Source: Flavobacterium sp. (GTDB lineage Bacteria; Bacteroidota; Bacteroidia; Flavobacteriales; Flavobacteriaceae). From it: 64,000 nt of DNA. The position numbers and the translations under genes are program-made. The stretch spans positions 456,995 through 520,994 of the forward strand of contig NZ_JAGIAV010000001.1 of the NCBI RefSeq assembly GCF_017744675.1, read 5' to 3'. Under the pieces are notes generated by a model, which saw only the letters and a program-made list of their open reading frames with translations, was not told where the DNA came from and did not search any database. Shown here in pieces: positions 8,014-15,978 of this stretch (position 1 is its first letter; the number at the start of each line of letters is the position of its first letter).

Positions 8014-10112
8014 TGAGTGTTCAGAATATTAATGTTGCCCTTATCGGTAATCCCAATACCGGAAAAACTTCTGTTTTCAATCAATTAACAGGTCTGAACC
8101 AACAAGTCGGAAATTATCCTGGAATTACAGTTGAGAAGAAAATAGGATTCTGCAAATTGCCAAACAACGTAAAAGCCAATATTCTAGATTTACCAGGAAC
8201 ATACAGCTTAAACGCCAGTTCAATGGACGAAAGTGTGGTAATCGAACTTTTACTAAATAAAAACGACAAATTATATCCTGATGTAGCAGTAGTTGTAACC
8301 GATGTTGAAAATCTGAAACGAAATTTACTGATCTATACTCAGATAAAAGACTTAGAAATTCCGACGATATTGGTCATCAATATGTCTGATCGTATGGAGC
8401 GTAAAGGGATTTCACTAGATATTCCTTATTTAGAAGATAAACTAAAAACAAAAATTGCTTTAGTAAGTTCGCGCAAAGGGTTAGGAATTGAAAAGTTAAA
8501 AGAACTTATTGTTTCTTATAAAAATATTACACACGAACCTTGCTTAAACGCTTCAGTAATTGATCCCGATTATTTTGAAAAATTACAAAAAGCATTTCCA
8601 AACCAATTGATGTACAAATTGTGGCTGGTAATTACGCAAGATGTTAATTTCTTAAATTTAGACCGAAACGAAATACGTGGCACATTTACCAAATCGCATT
8701 CTGAATTAAAACGTCTACAGCAGAAAGAAACCATTAAAAGATATCAATTTATAAATGATGTTTTAAAAGAAGGTTTAAAAGTTGATGCTTCGATGGCGAA
8801 AGACATTCGCGCTAAGATTGATCGCATATTAACGCATAAAGTTTTTGGTTATGTGATCTTTTTTGCGATTCTGTTTTTGATTTTCCAATCGATTTTCAGC
8901 TGGTCAACTATTCCAATGGATTTCATTGACAGCACTTTTGCTTCCTTGAGCAGCTGGGTGGCAGCAGAACTCCCAAGCGGTATCTTAACCGATTTGCTTT
9001 CGCAGGGAATTATACCAGGAATTGGCGGTGTTATTATTTTTATACCGCAGATTGCTTTCTTATTTTTATTTATTTCCATTCTGGAAGAAAGCGGTTATAT
9101 GAGCCGTGTTGTATTCTTGATGGATAAAATCATGCGCAAGTTTGGTCTTTCAGGAAAAAGTGTCGTGCCATTGATCTCTGGAACTGCTTGTGCAATTCCT
9201 GCAATTATGGCCACTCGAAATATCGAGAATTGGAAAGAACGCCTAATTACGATCTTAGTAACGCCATTCACGACTTGTTCTGCTAGATTGCCTGTTTATG
9301 CTATTATCATTTCGCTTGTCATTCCGAGCAAACGCGTTTTTGGAGTTTTAAATCTTCAAGGATTAACCTTAATGGCTCTTTATATTTTAGGATTTTTCAC
9401 GGCAATTCTTTCGGCCTATATTTTAAATAAAGTTTTAAAACTTCAATCTAAAACCTATTTTGTGGTTGAAATGCCAAGCTACAAAATGCCACTTTTAAAA
9501 AATGTTGGTATTAATGTGGTAGAGAAAACAAAAGCATTTGTTCTTGGTGCAGGTAAAATCATCTTAGCAATATCAGTCATTTTATGGTTCTTAGCCTCTT
9601 ACGGCCCTGGAAGAGAGTTTAATGAAGCAGAAACTATCGTAAAAGAAAAATTTGCCAATACTACTTTGAGCGAAACGCAGTTTGAAAACGAAATTAATTC
9701 TCAAAAACTAGAGAATTCCTATATCGGATTAATGGGACGAGCAATCGAACCTGTAATTCAGCCGTTGGGTTACGATTGGAAAATCGGGATCGCCTTAATC
9801 AGTTCGTTTGCGGCGCGCGAAGTTTTTGTTGGAACTTTAGCAACTATTTACAGCGTTGGAGATACCGACAACGAATCGACTATAAAAAGCAAAATGCAGG
9901 CAGAAGTTCGCCCAGATACAGGCAAAAAAGTATTTGACTTTGCAACCGGAATTTCTTTACTGCTATTTTATGCTTTTGCCATGCAATGCGCCAGTACATT
10001 GGCCATTACTAAAAAGGAAACCAATTCGTGGAAATGGCCTGCAATGCAGTTAGTCTTCATGAGCGGATTGGCTTATTTAACCGCATTAATTGCGTATCAA
10101 CTTTTAAAATAA
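8013..10112 (+). CDS. feoB: Ferrous iron transporter FeoB
   Basis: 699 residues. The N-terminal G domain has G1 GNPNTGKTS (12-20), G3 DLPG (59-62) and G4 NMSD (123-126), followed by a helical linker and a polytopic membrane domain. The Gate/FeoB core motif is SGTACAIPAIMATR, with a second repeat around SSFAAREVFVGTLA. GTP-gated uptake of Fe(II) across the inner membrane. Coupled to feoA by a one-base overlap and followed 6 bases later by a Cys-rich small membrane protein, so the operon is feoA-feoB-small partner. Confidence 0.97.
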   Translation: MSVQNINVALIGNPNTGKTSVFNQLTGLNQQVGNYPGITVEKKIGFCKLPNNVKANILDLPGTYSLNASSMDESVVIELLLNKNDKLYPDVAVVVTDVENLKRNLLIYTQIKDLEIPTILVINMSDRMERKGISLDIPYLEDKLKTKIALVSSRKGLGIEKLKELIVSYKNITHEPCLNASVIDPDYFEKLQKAFPNQLMYKLWLVITQDVNFLNLDRNEIRGTFTKSHSELKRLQQKETIKRYQFINDVLKEGLKVDASMAKDIRAKIDRILTHKVFGYVIFFAILFLIFQSIFSWSTIPMDFIDSTFASLSSWVAAELPSGILTDLLSQGIIPGIGGVIIFIPQIAFLFLFISILEESGYMSRVVFLMDKIMRKFGLSGKSVVPLISGTACAIPAIMATRNIENWKERLITILVTPFTTCSARLPVYAIIISLVIPSKRVFGVLNLQGLTLMALYILGFFTAILSAYILNKVLKLQSKTYFVVEMPSYKMPLLKNVGINVVEKTKAFVLGAGKIILAISVILWFLASYGPGREFNEAETIVKEKFANTTLSETQFENEINSQKLENSYIGLMGRAIEPVIQPLGYDWKIGIALISSFAAREVFVGTLATIYSVGDTDNESTIKSKMQAEVRPDTGKKVFDFATGISLLLFYAFAMQCASTLAITKKETNSWKWPAMQLVFMSGLAYLTALIAYQLLK

Positions 10113-10118
10113 AAAGTT

Positions 10119-10244
10119 ATGTTTCAAGAGATTATAGCCTTTGCCATATTAGGAATAGCAATTGCCTTTCTAATCAAAAAATTCTTTTTTAAATCTAAAA
10201 AGAAAAAAGATTGTGGCGGAGGAACGAATTGCGGATGTTCTTAG
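10119..10244 (+). CDS. FeoB-associated Cys-rich small membrane protein
   Basis: A 41-residue ORF starting MFQEIIAFAILGIAIAFLIK: a short N-terminal segment, one membrane helix (about 4-19), a Lys-rich stretch and a Cys-rich tail DCGGGTNCGCS. It follows feoB by 6 bases with no terminator between them. This layout matches the FeoB-associated Cys-rich membrane protein family found next to feoB in many bacteria. The tail could bind Fe(II) or an iron-sulfur cluster, or act as an Fe-transfer or redox switch, which is inference. Terminator at 10283. Confidence 0.85.
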   Translation: MFQEIIAFAILGIAIAFLIKKFFFKSKKKKDCGGGTNCGCS

Positions 10245-10282
10245 TAGAGTAACAAAGTAACAGAGAGGCAAAGTGACAAAGT

Positions 10283-10321
10283 AAGCTTCAAGTAGAATTT
10301 CATTCTATTTGAAGCTTTTTC
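10283..10321 (+). terminator. feo operon terminator
   Basis: AAGCTTCAA-G-TAGAAT pairs with ATTCTA-T-TTGAAGCTT around a 3-base loop, followed by TTTTT. The words between the last gene and this hairpin (AACAAAGTAACAGAGAGGCAAAGTGACAAAG, split here as two overlapping repeats of ACAAAGTAAC/GGCAAAGTGAC) resemble dispersed intergenic repeats seen again near 26150-26185. Confidence 0.85.
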
Positions 10322-10368
10322 TATTAAAATGTCTTATTATGTTATTTTAAAACCTGAAAGTGCCCTAT

Positions 10369-10394
10369 TTGTATATTTTCTAAAATTATTTTTG
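10369..10394 (+). promoter_or_regulatory. Promoter of small membrane protein 1
   Basis: TTG (10369-10371), a 15-base spacer and TATTTTTG (10387-10394), 20 bases before the ATG. The same arrangement with the same spacing precedes the paralogue at 11673, which argues that both are functional. Confidence 0.5.
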
Positions 10395-10414
10395 TTTTCT
10401 AAAACTCATTAAAA

Positions 10415-10537
10415 ATGACACCAGAAGATAGAATGGAAATAATAAGAGACAATAGAGTTGCTCGATTGCTTTGGTTTACAATAGGTTTTTTCTGCGCTAC
10501 AATTATTACTTACTTGGTAATGAAAAACAATATATAG
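10415..10537 (+). CDS. Small single-helix membrane protein, paralogue 1
   Basis: 40 residues: a charged N-terminus MTPEDRMEIIRDN, then RLLWFTIGFFCATIITYLV forming one hydrophobic helix, and a short charged tail. It is clearly paralogous to the 39-residue protein at 11673-11792: they share the pattern EIIR-x-N-xxx-RLLWF-xx-GF-x-CA. It has its own promoter-like element and lies just upstream of the secreted hydrolase. No function is known to me; single-helix peptides of this size often modulate a larger membrane protein. The repeated conservation across two copies is the main evidence that it is real. Confidence 0.7.
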   Translation: MTPEDRMEIIRDNRVARLLWFTIGFFCATIITYLVMKNNI

Positions 10538-10597
10538 GTTTTTTCTGTGCTGTTTTAATTATACTTTTATGTCTTTAAAACATCAAAAACTTACAAA

Positions 10598-11521
10598 ATG
10601 AAAATCCCTTTTCTGTCTATTCTATTATTGTTTTTCGTACAAAGTTCAATCATCAGTCAAACAAAAACGAATGCAAAACCAAAAACCGACAACACTTTTC
10701 TAACTTCAGATGGAGTTCCGTTATTTTTGAAAGTTTCAGGAAAAGGTGAAGTCTGCATTTTTGTACATGGCGGTCCAGGCGCTTGGAGTAAGTCTTTTGA
10801 AGAATTTGGCGGAAATGTTTTAGAAGATAAATTAAAGATGTGTTATTACGACCAAAGAGGATGCGGACGATCTGGATCTCCCGTTAATAACAATTACAGC
10901 ATGGACAGAATGATTGATGATATTGAAGAAATCCGTGCTTCTCTTAAAACTTCAAAAGTATTTGTAATTGGTCATTCTTTCGGAGGAATTTTGGCTACTA
11001 AATATGCCGAAAAATATCCTCAGCATGTAAAAGGTCTAATTCTATTGAATTCTACACTAGATATTAATGATTCGCTTCTCAATCAAATTGCTTTTATGGG
11101 CAAAACTTTGGGCGAAGATTTTCCAATAAAAAGCAAAGAATCAATCTTAAATACTTTTTTTGAAGCCAAAACGAAAATTAAAAAAGCTGATTTAGATTAT
11201 AAAATATTGTCTGACAATAGAGCAAATGTCGAAAAACTGGACAGTATCGATAGCAGCGAAAAAAGAAACTCTTCTTTTGCGCAACACGCGTTGAGCGGTC
11301 CGTTGTATTTCAGCGATTTCACAAAAGAAACCGCGACCATTAAAGTGCCAACACTTATAATCTCAGGAACAAAAGATAATAACATTGGTCCAGAACATTA
11401 TAAACTGTTTAAATTTCCTAACCAAAAAGTTAAAATCATAGACGGAGGACATATTTTGTATTATGAACAGAATAAAGAGTTCAAGGATACAGTTGAAGGG
11501 TTTGTTCTTGCTAGAAAATAA
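10598..11521 (+). CDS. Secreted alpha/beta hydrolase, proline iminopeptidase-like (S33)
   Basis: 307 residues. A signal peptide (MKIPFLSILLLFFVQSSIIS) is followed by an alpha/beta hydrolase fold. It has the oxyanion motif HGGPGAW (57-63), the DQRGCGRSG strand characteristic of S33 peptidases and epoxide hydrolase relatives, and the nucleophile elbow GHSFGG (Ser127). The Asp is probably in SGTKDNNIG, and the His is in DGGHILYYEQ. The combination suggests cleavage of N-terminal Pro or another small amide/ester, in the periplasm. Substrate is not determinable. It is sandwiched between two paralogous small membrane proteins. Confidence 0.9.
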   Translation: MKIPFLSILLLFFVQSSIISQTKTNAKPKTDNTFLTSDGVPLFLKVSGKGEVCIFVHGGPGAWSKSFEEFGGNVLEDKLKMCYYDQRGCGRSGSPVNNNYSMDRMIDDIEEIRASLKTSKVFVIGHSFGGILATKYAEKYPQHVKGLILLNSTLDINDSLLNQIAFMGKTLGEDFPIKSKESILNTFFEAKTKIKKADLDYKILSDNRANVEKLDSIDSSEKRNSSFAQHALSGPLYFSDFTKETATIKVPTLIISGTKDNNIGPEHYKLFKFPNQKVKIIDGGHILYYEQNKEFKDTVEGFVLARK

Positions 11522-11623
11522 AGAGGAAAGACTTTCCAAAGAGAGATAAGCAAAATTTAATGCAGATCAATTGCAAGTAAAAATTGTCTTATTCTAGTAC
11601 TTTAAAAACCTTTTTAGGCATAA

Positions 11624-11649
11624 TTGTTATCTCTTTCAAATTACTTTTG
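11624..11649 (+). promoter_or_regulatory. Promoter of small membrane protein 2
   Basis: TTG (11624-11626), a 15-base spacer and TACTTTTG (11642-11649), 23 bases before the ATG. It resembles the element upstream of the paralogue, suggesting that gene and promoter were duplicated together. Confidence 0.5.
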
Positions 11650-11672
11650 ATTTGTTTCAAAACACATTCAAA

Positions 11673-11792
11673 ATGACAAAATTTGAAAAAAAAGAAATTA
11701 TCAGAAGTAATGTCATTACTAGACTGCTTTGGTTTTCATTTGGTTTTTTATGTGCCTTTGCAATAATGTGTCTTTTAAAATCCAAATTGTAA
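11673..11792 (+). CDS. Small single-helix membrane protein, paralogue 2
   Basis: 39 residues: MTKFEKKEIIRSN, then RLLWFSFGFLCAFAIMCLL as a single membrane helix, and a basic tail KSKL. It aligns without gaps through the EIIR to CA region with the 40-residue protein at 10415. It is followed by a hairpin terminator at 11834. The basic C-terminus and charged N-terminus would allow either orientation. Role unknown; two promoter-bearing copies around a hydrolase gene suggest a regulated membrane peptide, not a chance ORF. Confidence 0.68.
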   Translation: MTKFEKKEIIRSNVITRLLWFSFGFLCAFAIMCLLKSKL

Positions 11793-11833
11793 TTTGTACC
11801 TGTTCTAATAATTTATAATTAAACTTGAATACG

Positions 11834-11860
11834 AAACGGCTCTAATAGAGCCGTTTTAAT
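11834..11860. terminator. Hairpin terminator after small membrane protein 2
   Basis: AAACGGCTCTA and TAGAGCCGTTT form an 11-base stem with a one-base nominal centre (a small loop in practice), followed by TTTTAATTTT. It also lies downstream of the convergent HD-domain gene, so it may serve both. Nothing further is recognised in 11861-11933. Confidence 0.75.
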
Positions 11861-11933
11861 TTTATATCCTGAAAAGTTTAGATTTTCTAGATTAAAAAGA
11901 AGCGAGATGAAAATTCAGATTGAAAACTGAATA

Positions 11934-12587
11934 CTATTTCACCCCTTCCCACTCTGCATAAAACTGAGCTAGAAAACTTTCCATAAAGCGATGTCTCTCA
12001 GCTGCAATTTCTTTCCCTTTTTCGGTATTCATTTTGTCTTTTAACAATAAAAGCTTTTCGTAGAAATGGTTTATTGTTGGAGCATTGTTTTTTTTATACT
12101 CTTCTTTTGTCATGTTGGTTATAGGAGCAATTTCTGGATTGTATAAAGCTCTGTTTTTAAATCCTCCATAATTAAAAGCTCTTGCAACGCCAATTGCACC
12201 AATTGCATCTAAGCGATCAGCATCTTGAACAACATCCAATTCGACCGAAGAAAATTTTCTTTCAAAATTCCCGCCTTTATAAGAGATATTTTCAATGATA
12301 TTGACAACATGGGCAATGATATCCTCAGAAACATTTTGAGCCTCTAAAAACGCTCTTGCTGTTTTTGGGCCGATAGTTTCATCTCCGTTATGAAATTTAC
12401 TATCCGCAATATCATGCAATAAAGCACCCAATTGTACAATCGTTAAATCACATTCGGTTTCTTTAGCAATCAAAATGGCATTTTTATAAACACGTTCAAT
12501 ATGAAACCAGTCGTGCCCGCCTTCGGCATCGTTTAGTTTCTCTTTTACAAAAGCTATGGTTTTAATAATTAATGCTGAATCGCTCAT
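11934..12587 (-). CDS. HD-domain phosphohydrolase (YedJ/YpgQ-like)
   Basis: 217 residues, all HD domain. Metal-binding residues are visible: the first histidines in GGHDWFHIERV (His25/His29), the doublet ALLHDIADSK (His58, Asp59), and a later Asp in VQDADRLDAIGAIGVARAF. That last segment is diagnostic of the YedJ/YpgQ group, cytosolic phosphohydrolases thought to act on nucleotides. No signal peptide. It follows the desaturase gene by about 170 bases on the same strand but a hairpin lies between them, so it may be transcribed separately. Confidence 0.9.
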   Translation of the reverse strand: MSDSALIIKTIAFVKEKLNDAEGGHDWFHIERVYKNAILIAKETECDLTIVQLGALLHDIADSKFHNGDETIGPKTARAFLEAQNVSEDIIAHVVNIIENISYKGGNFERKFSSVELDVVQDADRLDAIGAIGVARAFNYGGFKNRALYNPEIAPITNMTKEEYKKNNAPTINHFYEKLLLLKDKMNTEKGKEIAAERHRFMESFLAQFYAEWEGVK

Positions 12588-12663
12588 ACAGAAGTTTTTA
12601 CGGTTTATAAAAAAAGTTGATTGTCAAAGATTATAAACCTTCAACAATCAACAAATATGTTTT

Positions 12664-12754
12664 AAAGCAACATTGTTGCTTTTTTCAAATTCCAAATATT
12701 TTAAATTCCAAACTCCAATCAAAAATCTGAAATCTACATTCTAAAATCTAAAAT
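12664..12754. other. Non-coding gap: hairpin and repetitive words
   Basis: AAAGCAACA and TGTTGCTTT (12664-12682) form a 9-base hairpin followed on the plus strand by T6. As a terminator for the minus-strand desaturase it is weaker, because only a short T-run follows on that strand. The adjoining 12686-12750 is built of near-repeats such as AAATTCCAAA and TCTAAAATCTAAAAT, the same words as the hemB heptamer run. Confidence 0.5.
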
Positions 12755-13750
12755 TTATAGTCTCGCAGGTTCAACCCATTTGAAGATGTGAGATTCTTGC
12801 GGAATTACAATTCTTTCCGATATTCTAGCCATACGAGCTGGCAGTTTCATTAAATAATCACGCGCTTTTTCTGCTTCATCACTTAAATTGGTGATTTTGT
12901 CAATTTCCCATTTGCTGATTAATTTCTGCATGATTTCAACATAATCGTTTGCCGTGTAAACGCCAATACGTTGCGCTGAATCTGAAAATTGCTCAAAAGC
13001 GGTACTGATTTTTTGACCAGATTCTCTCAAGAAATGAGCAGGCATAACGATTTTTTGTTTCATCATGTATTGAAACGCCAACATCATTTCGCTTGGATCC
13101 ACTTGGAAGATTCTCGTTACAAATTCACTATAAGCATGGTGGTGACGCATTTCGTCTCCAGCAATCATTTTACACATTTTAGACAACTTGTTATCGCCAA
13201 ATTTCTTAGCTATCTGTGCTACTCTATTGTGCGAAACGTAGGTTGCTAATTCTTGGAAACTAGTATATACAAAGTTTTTGTATGGGTCAGTTCCGGTTCC
13301 AATATCAAAACCGTCGTTGATTAAGTGCTGTGTTGTCATTTCGATTTCACGCATGTTCACACGACCAGACAAATACAAGTATTTATTCAAAAGGTCCCCG
13401 TGACGGTTCTCTTCTCCCGTCCATTGTTTAACCCACTTGGCCCAACCATTACCTTGACTTCCTTCTTGCTGATCTATTCCTTCTACATCCATTAACCATG
13501 ACTCATATGTAGGCAAAGCTTCCTCGGTGATGGTGTCACCAACAAGCGTAACCCAGAAATCGTAAGGAAGTTCTTTAGCAATCTCGCGTAATTCTTTTAC
13601 CTCTTCAAAGAAGTTTTCTCCTTGAGAATCTGGTAAGAAATCCGACGGCTGCCAAATTTTTTCCACTGGAATTAAATACTGTTCAACGAAGCTATCCACG
13701 TTTTTTTCCAAAAACTGCATTACTTCTAATCTAATGTTTTTTATAGACAT
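12755..13750 (-). CDS. Soluble acyl-ACP desaturase (plant stearoyl-ACP desaturase type)
   Basis: 331 residues, a ferritin-like di-iron helical bundle. The two iron motifs are EENRHGDLLNKYLYLSGRV (Glu114, His117) and GDEMRHHHAY (Glu200, His203), with Glu167 in TSFQELATY. These stretches are strikingly similar to plant plastid stearoyl-ACP 9-desaturases. It introduces a cis double bond into acyl-ACP using O2 and ferredoxin in the cytosol. It lies 45 bases downstream of plsC on the same strand, suggesting that unsaturated acyl chains and their transfer to glycerol-phosphate are expressed together. No electron-donor gene is nearby. Confidence 0.94.
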   Translation of the reverse strand: MSIKNIRLEVMQFLEKNVDSFVEQYLIPVEKIWQPSDFLPDSQGENFFEEVKELREIAKELPYDFWVTLVGDTITEEALPTYESWLMDVEGIDQQEGSQGNGWAKWVKQWTGEENRHGDLLNKYLYLSGRVNMREIEMTTQHLINDGFDIGTGTDPYKNFVYTSFQELATYVSHNRVAQIAKKFGDNKLSKMCKMIAGDEMRHHHAYSEFVTRIFQVDPSEMMLAFQYMMKQKIVMPAHFLRESGQKISTAFEQFSDSAQRIGVYTANDYVEIMQKLISKWEIDKITNLSDEAEKARDYLMKLPARMARISERIVIPQESHIFKWVEPARL

Positions 13751-13795
13751 TACTTATTTTAAATTTGGGTTTTAGGTTTTAGCTCGGACTAAAAC

Positions 13796-14542
13796 TTAAA
13801 CCTGTTTATACTCATTTATTCCTTCTTTAACTGCTTTTTCAGTAATCTCCATCAGCTCTTCAAACTTGTAATCTTTAACAGCCAAAGCTTTGTGAGCTGT
13901 AAACTTCAGATGATTTCCTAAGCCAACAGGAAAAAAACCAAATTTTACCATTTTCCAAGAATTATTGATACTCACTGGTACAACGTATGCAGATGGAGCA
14001 TATTTGCATAAGATTTTTAAACCGCTCTGTGCAAATTCTTTTGGCACTCCCGTTTTACTTCTTGTTCCTTCTGGGAAGATAACGGCAGATCTTGTGTTTT
14101 TTTCGATATATTCAGACAAGCCTTTAATAACTGGTATGGCTTGTTTAGGGTCTTTTCGGTCAATAAGCACCGATCCACCATGTTTCAAATTATACGAAAC
14201 ACTCGGAATTCCGCTGCCTAACTCCTTCTTACTTACAAATTTACAATGAAAACGTCTAAAATACCAAATCATTGCTACGATATCGTACATACTTTGGTGA
14301 TTCGCCACAAAAATAATTGGCACACCTTTCGGAACCGTATCTACATTTTCAATTGTATATCTTGTTCCTACAAGATTGGTACATTTTAAAAGGCAGAAAT
14401 TTAAATAATCGACACTTTTTTTATGAGCCTGGTAGCCAAATACATTTAAACAAATCCACTGAATTGGATGAAAAACAGCCAAACATAAACCAAATAATAA
14501 ATAATAAATTACCGATATTGGATAAGAAATAATTTTTTCCAT
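13796..14542 (-). CDS. plsC: 1-acyl-sn-glycerol-3-phosphate acyltransferase
   Basis: 248 residues. Two N-terminal hydrophobic segments (about 8-35) anchor it to the inner membrane. The acyltransferase motifs are NHQSMYD (His82, Asp87) and FPEGTRS (156-162), the NHx4D and EGTR signatures of PlsC. It makes phosphatidic acid from lysophosphatidate. The acyl-ACP desaturase follows on the same strand. TACTTTTG on the minus strand at 14568-14561 is a good -7 element 19 bases upstream of the ATG. A second, more divergent PlsC is encoded at 62996-63736. Confidence 0.93.
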   Translation of the reverse strand: MEKIISYPISVIYYLLFGLCLAVFHPIQWICLNVFGYQAHKKSVDYLNFCLLKCTNLVGTRYTIENVDTVPKGVPIIFVANHQSMYDIVAMIWYFRRFHCKFVSKKELGSGIPSVSYNLKHGGSVLIDRKDPKQAIPVIKGLSEYIEKNTRSAVIFPEGTRSKTGVPKEFAQSGLKILCKYAPSAYVVPVSINNSWKMVKFGFFPVGLGNHLKFTAHKALAVKDYKFEELMEITEKAVKEGINEYKQV

Positions 14543-14628
14543 GCTTCAAAAATTAATGCGCAAAAGTAGTAAATAAATTTTTAGACTTATTAAAATTGAA
14601 AACAATAACTGTTTTTCTGGTTTAATTG

Positions 14629-14636
14629 TACCTTTG
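14629..14636 (+). promoter_or_regulatory. -7 promoter element for rnpA
   Basis: TACCTTTG matches TAnnTTTG and ends 31 bases before the rnpA ATG; a -33 TTG at the usual distance is not evident. It faces the divergent plsC element at 14568-14561. Confidence 0.5.
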
Positions 14637-14667
14637 CGCTAGAATTTGCAAATCTTTTCTGAGTTAA

Positions 14668-15072
14668 ATGAACTTTAATTACCCTAAAAACGAGCGTTTA
14701 AAAAGCAAAACCACCATCGGATTATTATTTTCTGAAGGAAAATCGGTATCTAAATATCCGCTTCGTTTGGTTTACCGTCAAGCGGAAGCAAACTCAGAAG
14801 AACAAACCAAGATTGGCGTTTCGGTTTCTAAGAAATACTTCAAGAAAGCCGTAGATCGAAATTACTTCAAAAGGGTTCTACGTGAAACCTATCGATTAAA
14901 CAAACATTTGCTTTTGGATAATCTGGATCGTCCGTATTCGATTATGCTTTTTTATCAAACCAAAGACCGTTTGTCTTATGCTGAAATCAATACTAAAATG
15001 ATTCAGCTGTTTGAGAAATTTACAACGCAGATCAACAAACCGCAAGATTCTGAACCAAAAACGGAAGCGTAA
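14668..15072 (+). CDS. rnpA: Ribonuclease P protein component
   Basis: 134 residues. It binds RNase P RNA and helps process tRNA 5' ends. The family hallmarks are present: an N-terminal RLKSKTTIGLLFSEG helix, then KIGVSVSKKYFKKAVDRN followed by KRVLRETYRL, corresponding to the conserved RNR helix. The C-terminal tail is polar and poorly conserved. It is not beside rpmH here; the downstream genes are a DUF4349 lipoprotein, a C-terminal processing protease and an OmpA-domain protein, all on the same strand, so it may head a longer transcript. Confidence 0.94.
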   Translation: MNFNYPKNERLKSKTTIGLLFSEGKSVSKYPLRLVYRQAEANSEEQTKIGVSVSKKYFKKAVDRNYFKRVLRETYRLNKHLLLDNLDRPYSIMLFYQTKDRLSYAEINTKMIQLFEKFTTQINKPQDSEPKTEA

Positions 15073-15142
15073 ATTTCAAAACGTAAGATTATTAATCAAG
15101 TTAGGCAAAAAAATCGTAGTTTTAGCTCTAAATTGAAATTTT

Positions 15143-15976
15143 ATGCGTCAACTTTTCTTTTTATCGATTTTGGTTTTACTTCTTTCAGGCTGCAGCAAAT
15201 CTTCAGCTTCAGCAGAAGAAAATATGTCTATTGCAGCAGTACAACTGCCTCCAAAAGCAGAAGCTGCCTCTGATGATAAAAATTTTGATCCAGTAGCTCC
15301 AAAAGTGAAACAAGAAATTGAACAAAAGATCATAAAACAAGCGAGCTTAAGATTCGAGACTGATAATCTTGAAAACACTTTCAATCAAATTAAAAAAGCT
15401 ATAATTGAAAATAATGGCAATATTTTTAATGATACTGAAGGGAAGAATTACAATAATGTCAGCAGAGTTTTGGTAATTAAAGTTCCAAGCCAAAATTTTG
15501 ACCGTTTTATCGATGCGGTTTCAAAAGGCGTTTCTTATTTTGATGAAAAACAAATATCTGCAGAAGATGTTACAGAACAATATATCGATCTAACTTCTAG
15601 ATTAAAAACCAAGAAAAAACTTGAGGAACGTTATCTTGAAATTTTAAAGAAAGCAAACAAAGTCAGTGAAATTTTAGAAATCGAACAGCAAATTTCAACT
15701 ATTCGAGAAGAAATCGAAGCCAAAGAAGGTCAACTGAAATACCTAGAAAGCCGCGTTTCTGAAAGTACAATTACTATTGAATTTTATAAAACAATACCTG
15801 AAAAAGAAGGTGTCAAAATATCTTACGGTTCAAAACTGTTGACTGCTGTTAAATCAGGGTTTTTCAGTTTATCCGATTTTTTAATTTCGTTAATTAGCGT
15901 TTGGCCGTTTGTCATTATATTTTTTGTATTAGCCTATTTTATTAGAAAAAGATTAAAAAGAAGAAAAAAAGAATAA
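15143..15976 (+). CDS. DUF4349 lipoprotein with C-terminal membrane helix
   Basis: 277 residues. A lipobox (LLSGC, Cys17) is followed by a DUF4349 domain. The segment from about 55 to 220 contains VIKVPSQNFDRFIDAV and EDVTEQYIDLTSRLKTKKKL, then a coiled coil (KANKVSEILEIEQQIST onwards). It ends with a membrane helix (about 243-267) and a strongly basic tail RKRLKRRKKE, so the domain lies outside the cytosol. Function of the family is not established. It begins 70 bases after rnpA and its stop is two bases from the S41 protease ATG, so it is coupled to that gene and may be a partner or substrate of the protease. Confidence 0.85.
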   Translation: MRQLFFLSILVLLLSGCSKSSASAEENMSIAAVQLPPKAEAASDDKNFDPVAPKVKQEIEQKIIKQASLRFETDNLENTFNQIKKAIIENNGNIFNDTEGKNYNNVSRVLVIKVPSQNFDRFIDAVSKGVSYFDEKQISAEDVTEQYIDLTSRLKTKKKLEERYLEILKKANKVSEILEIEQQISTIREEIEAKEGQLKYLESRVSESTITIEFYKTIPEKEGVKISYGSKLLTAVKSGFFSLSDFLISLISVWPFVIIFFVLAYFIRKRLKRRKKE

Positions 15977-15978
15977 TC

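Noticed and set aside
12664..12682. Hairpin before the desaturase stop as a firm terminator
   Set aside because: The long T-run is on the plus strand, where no gene reads into it; on the minus strand only a short T-run follows, so I list it as an uncertain feature.
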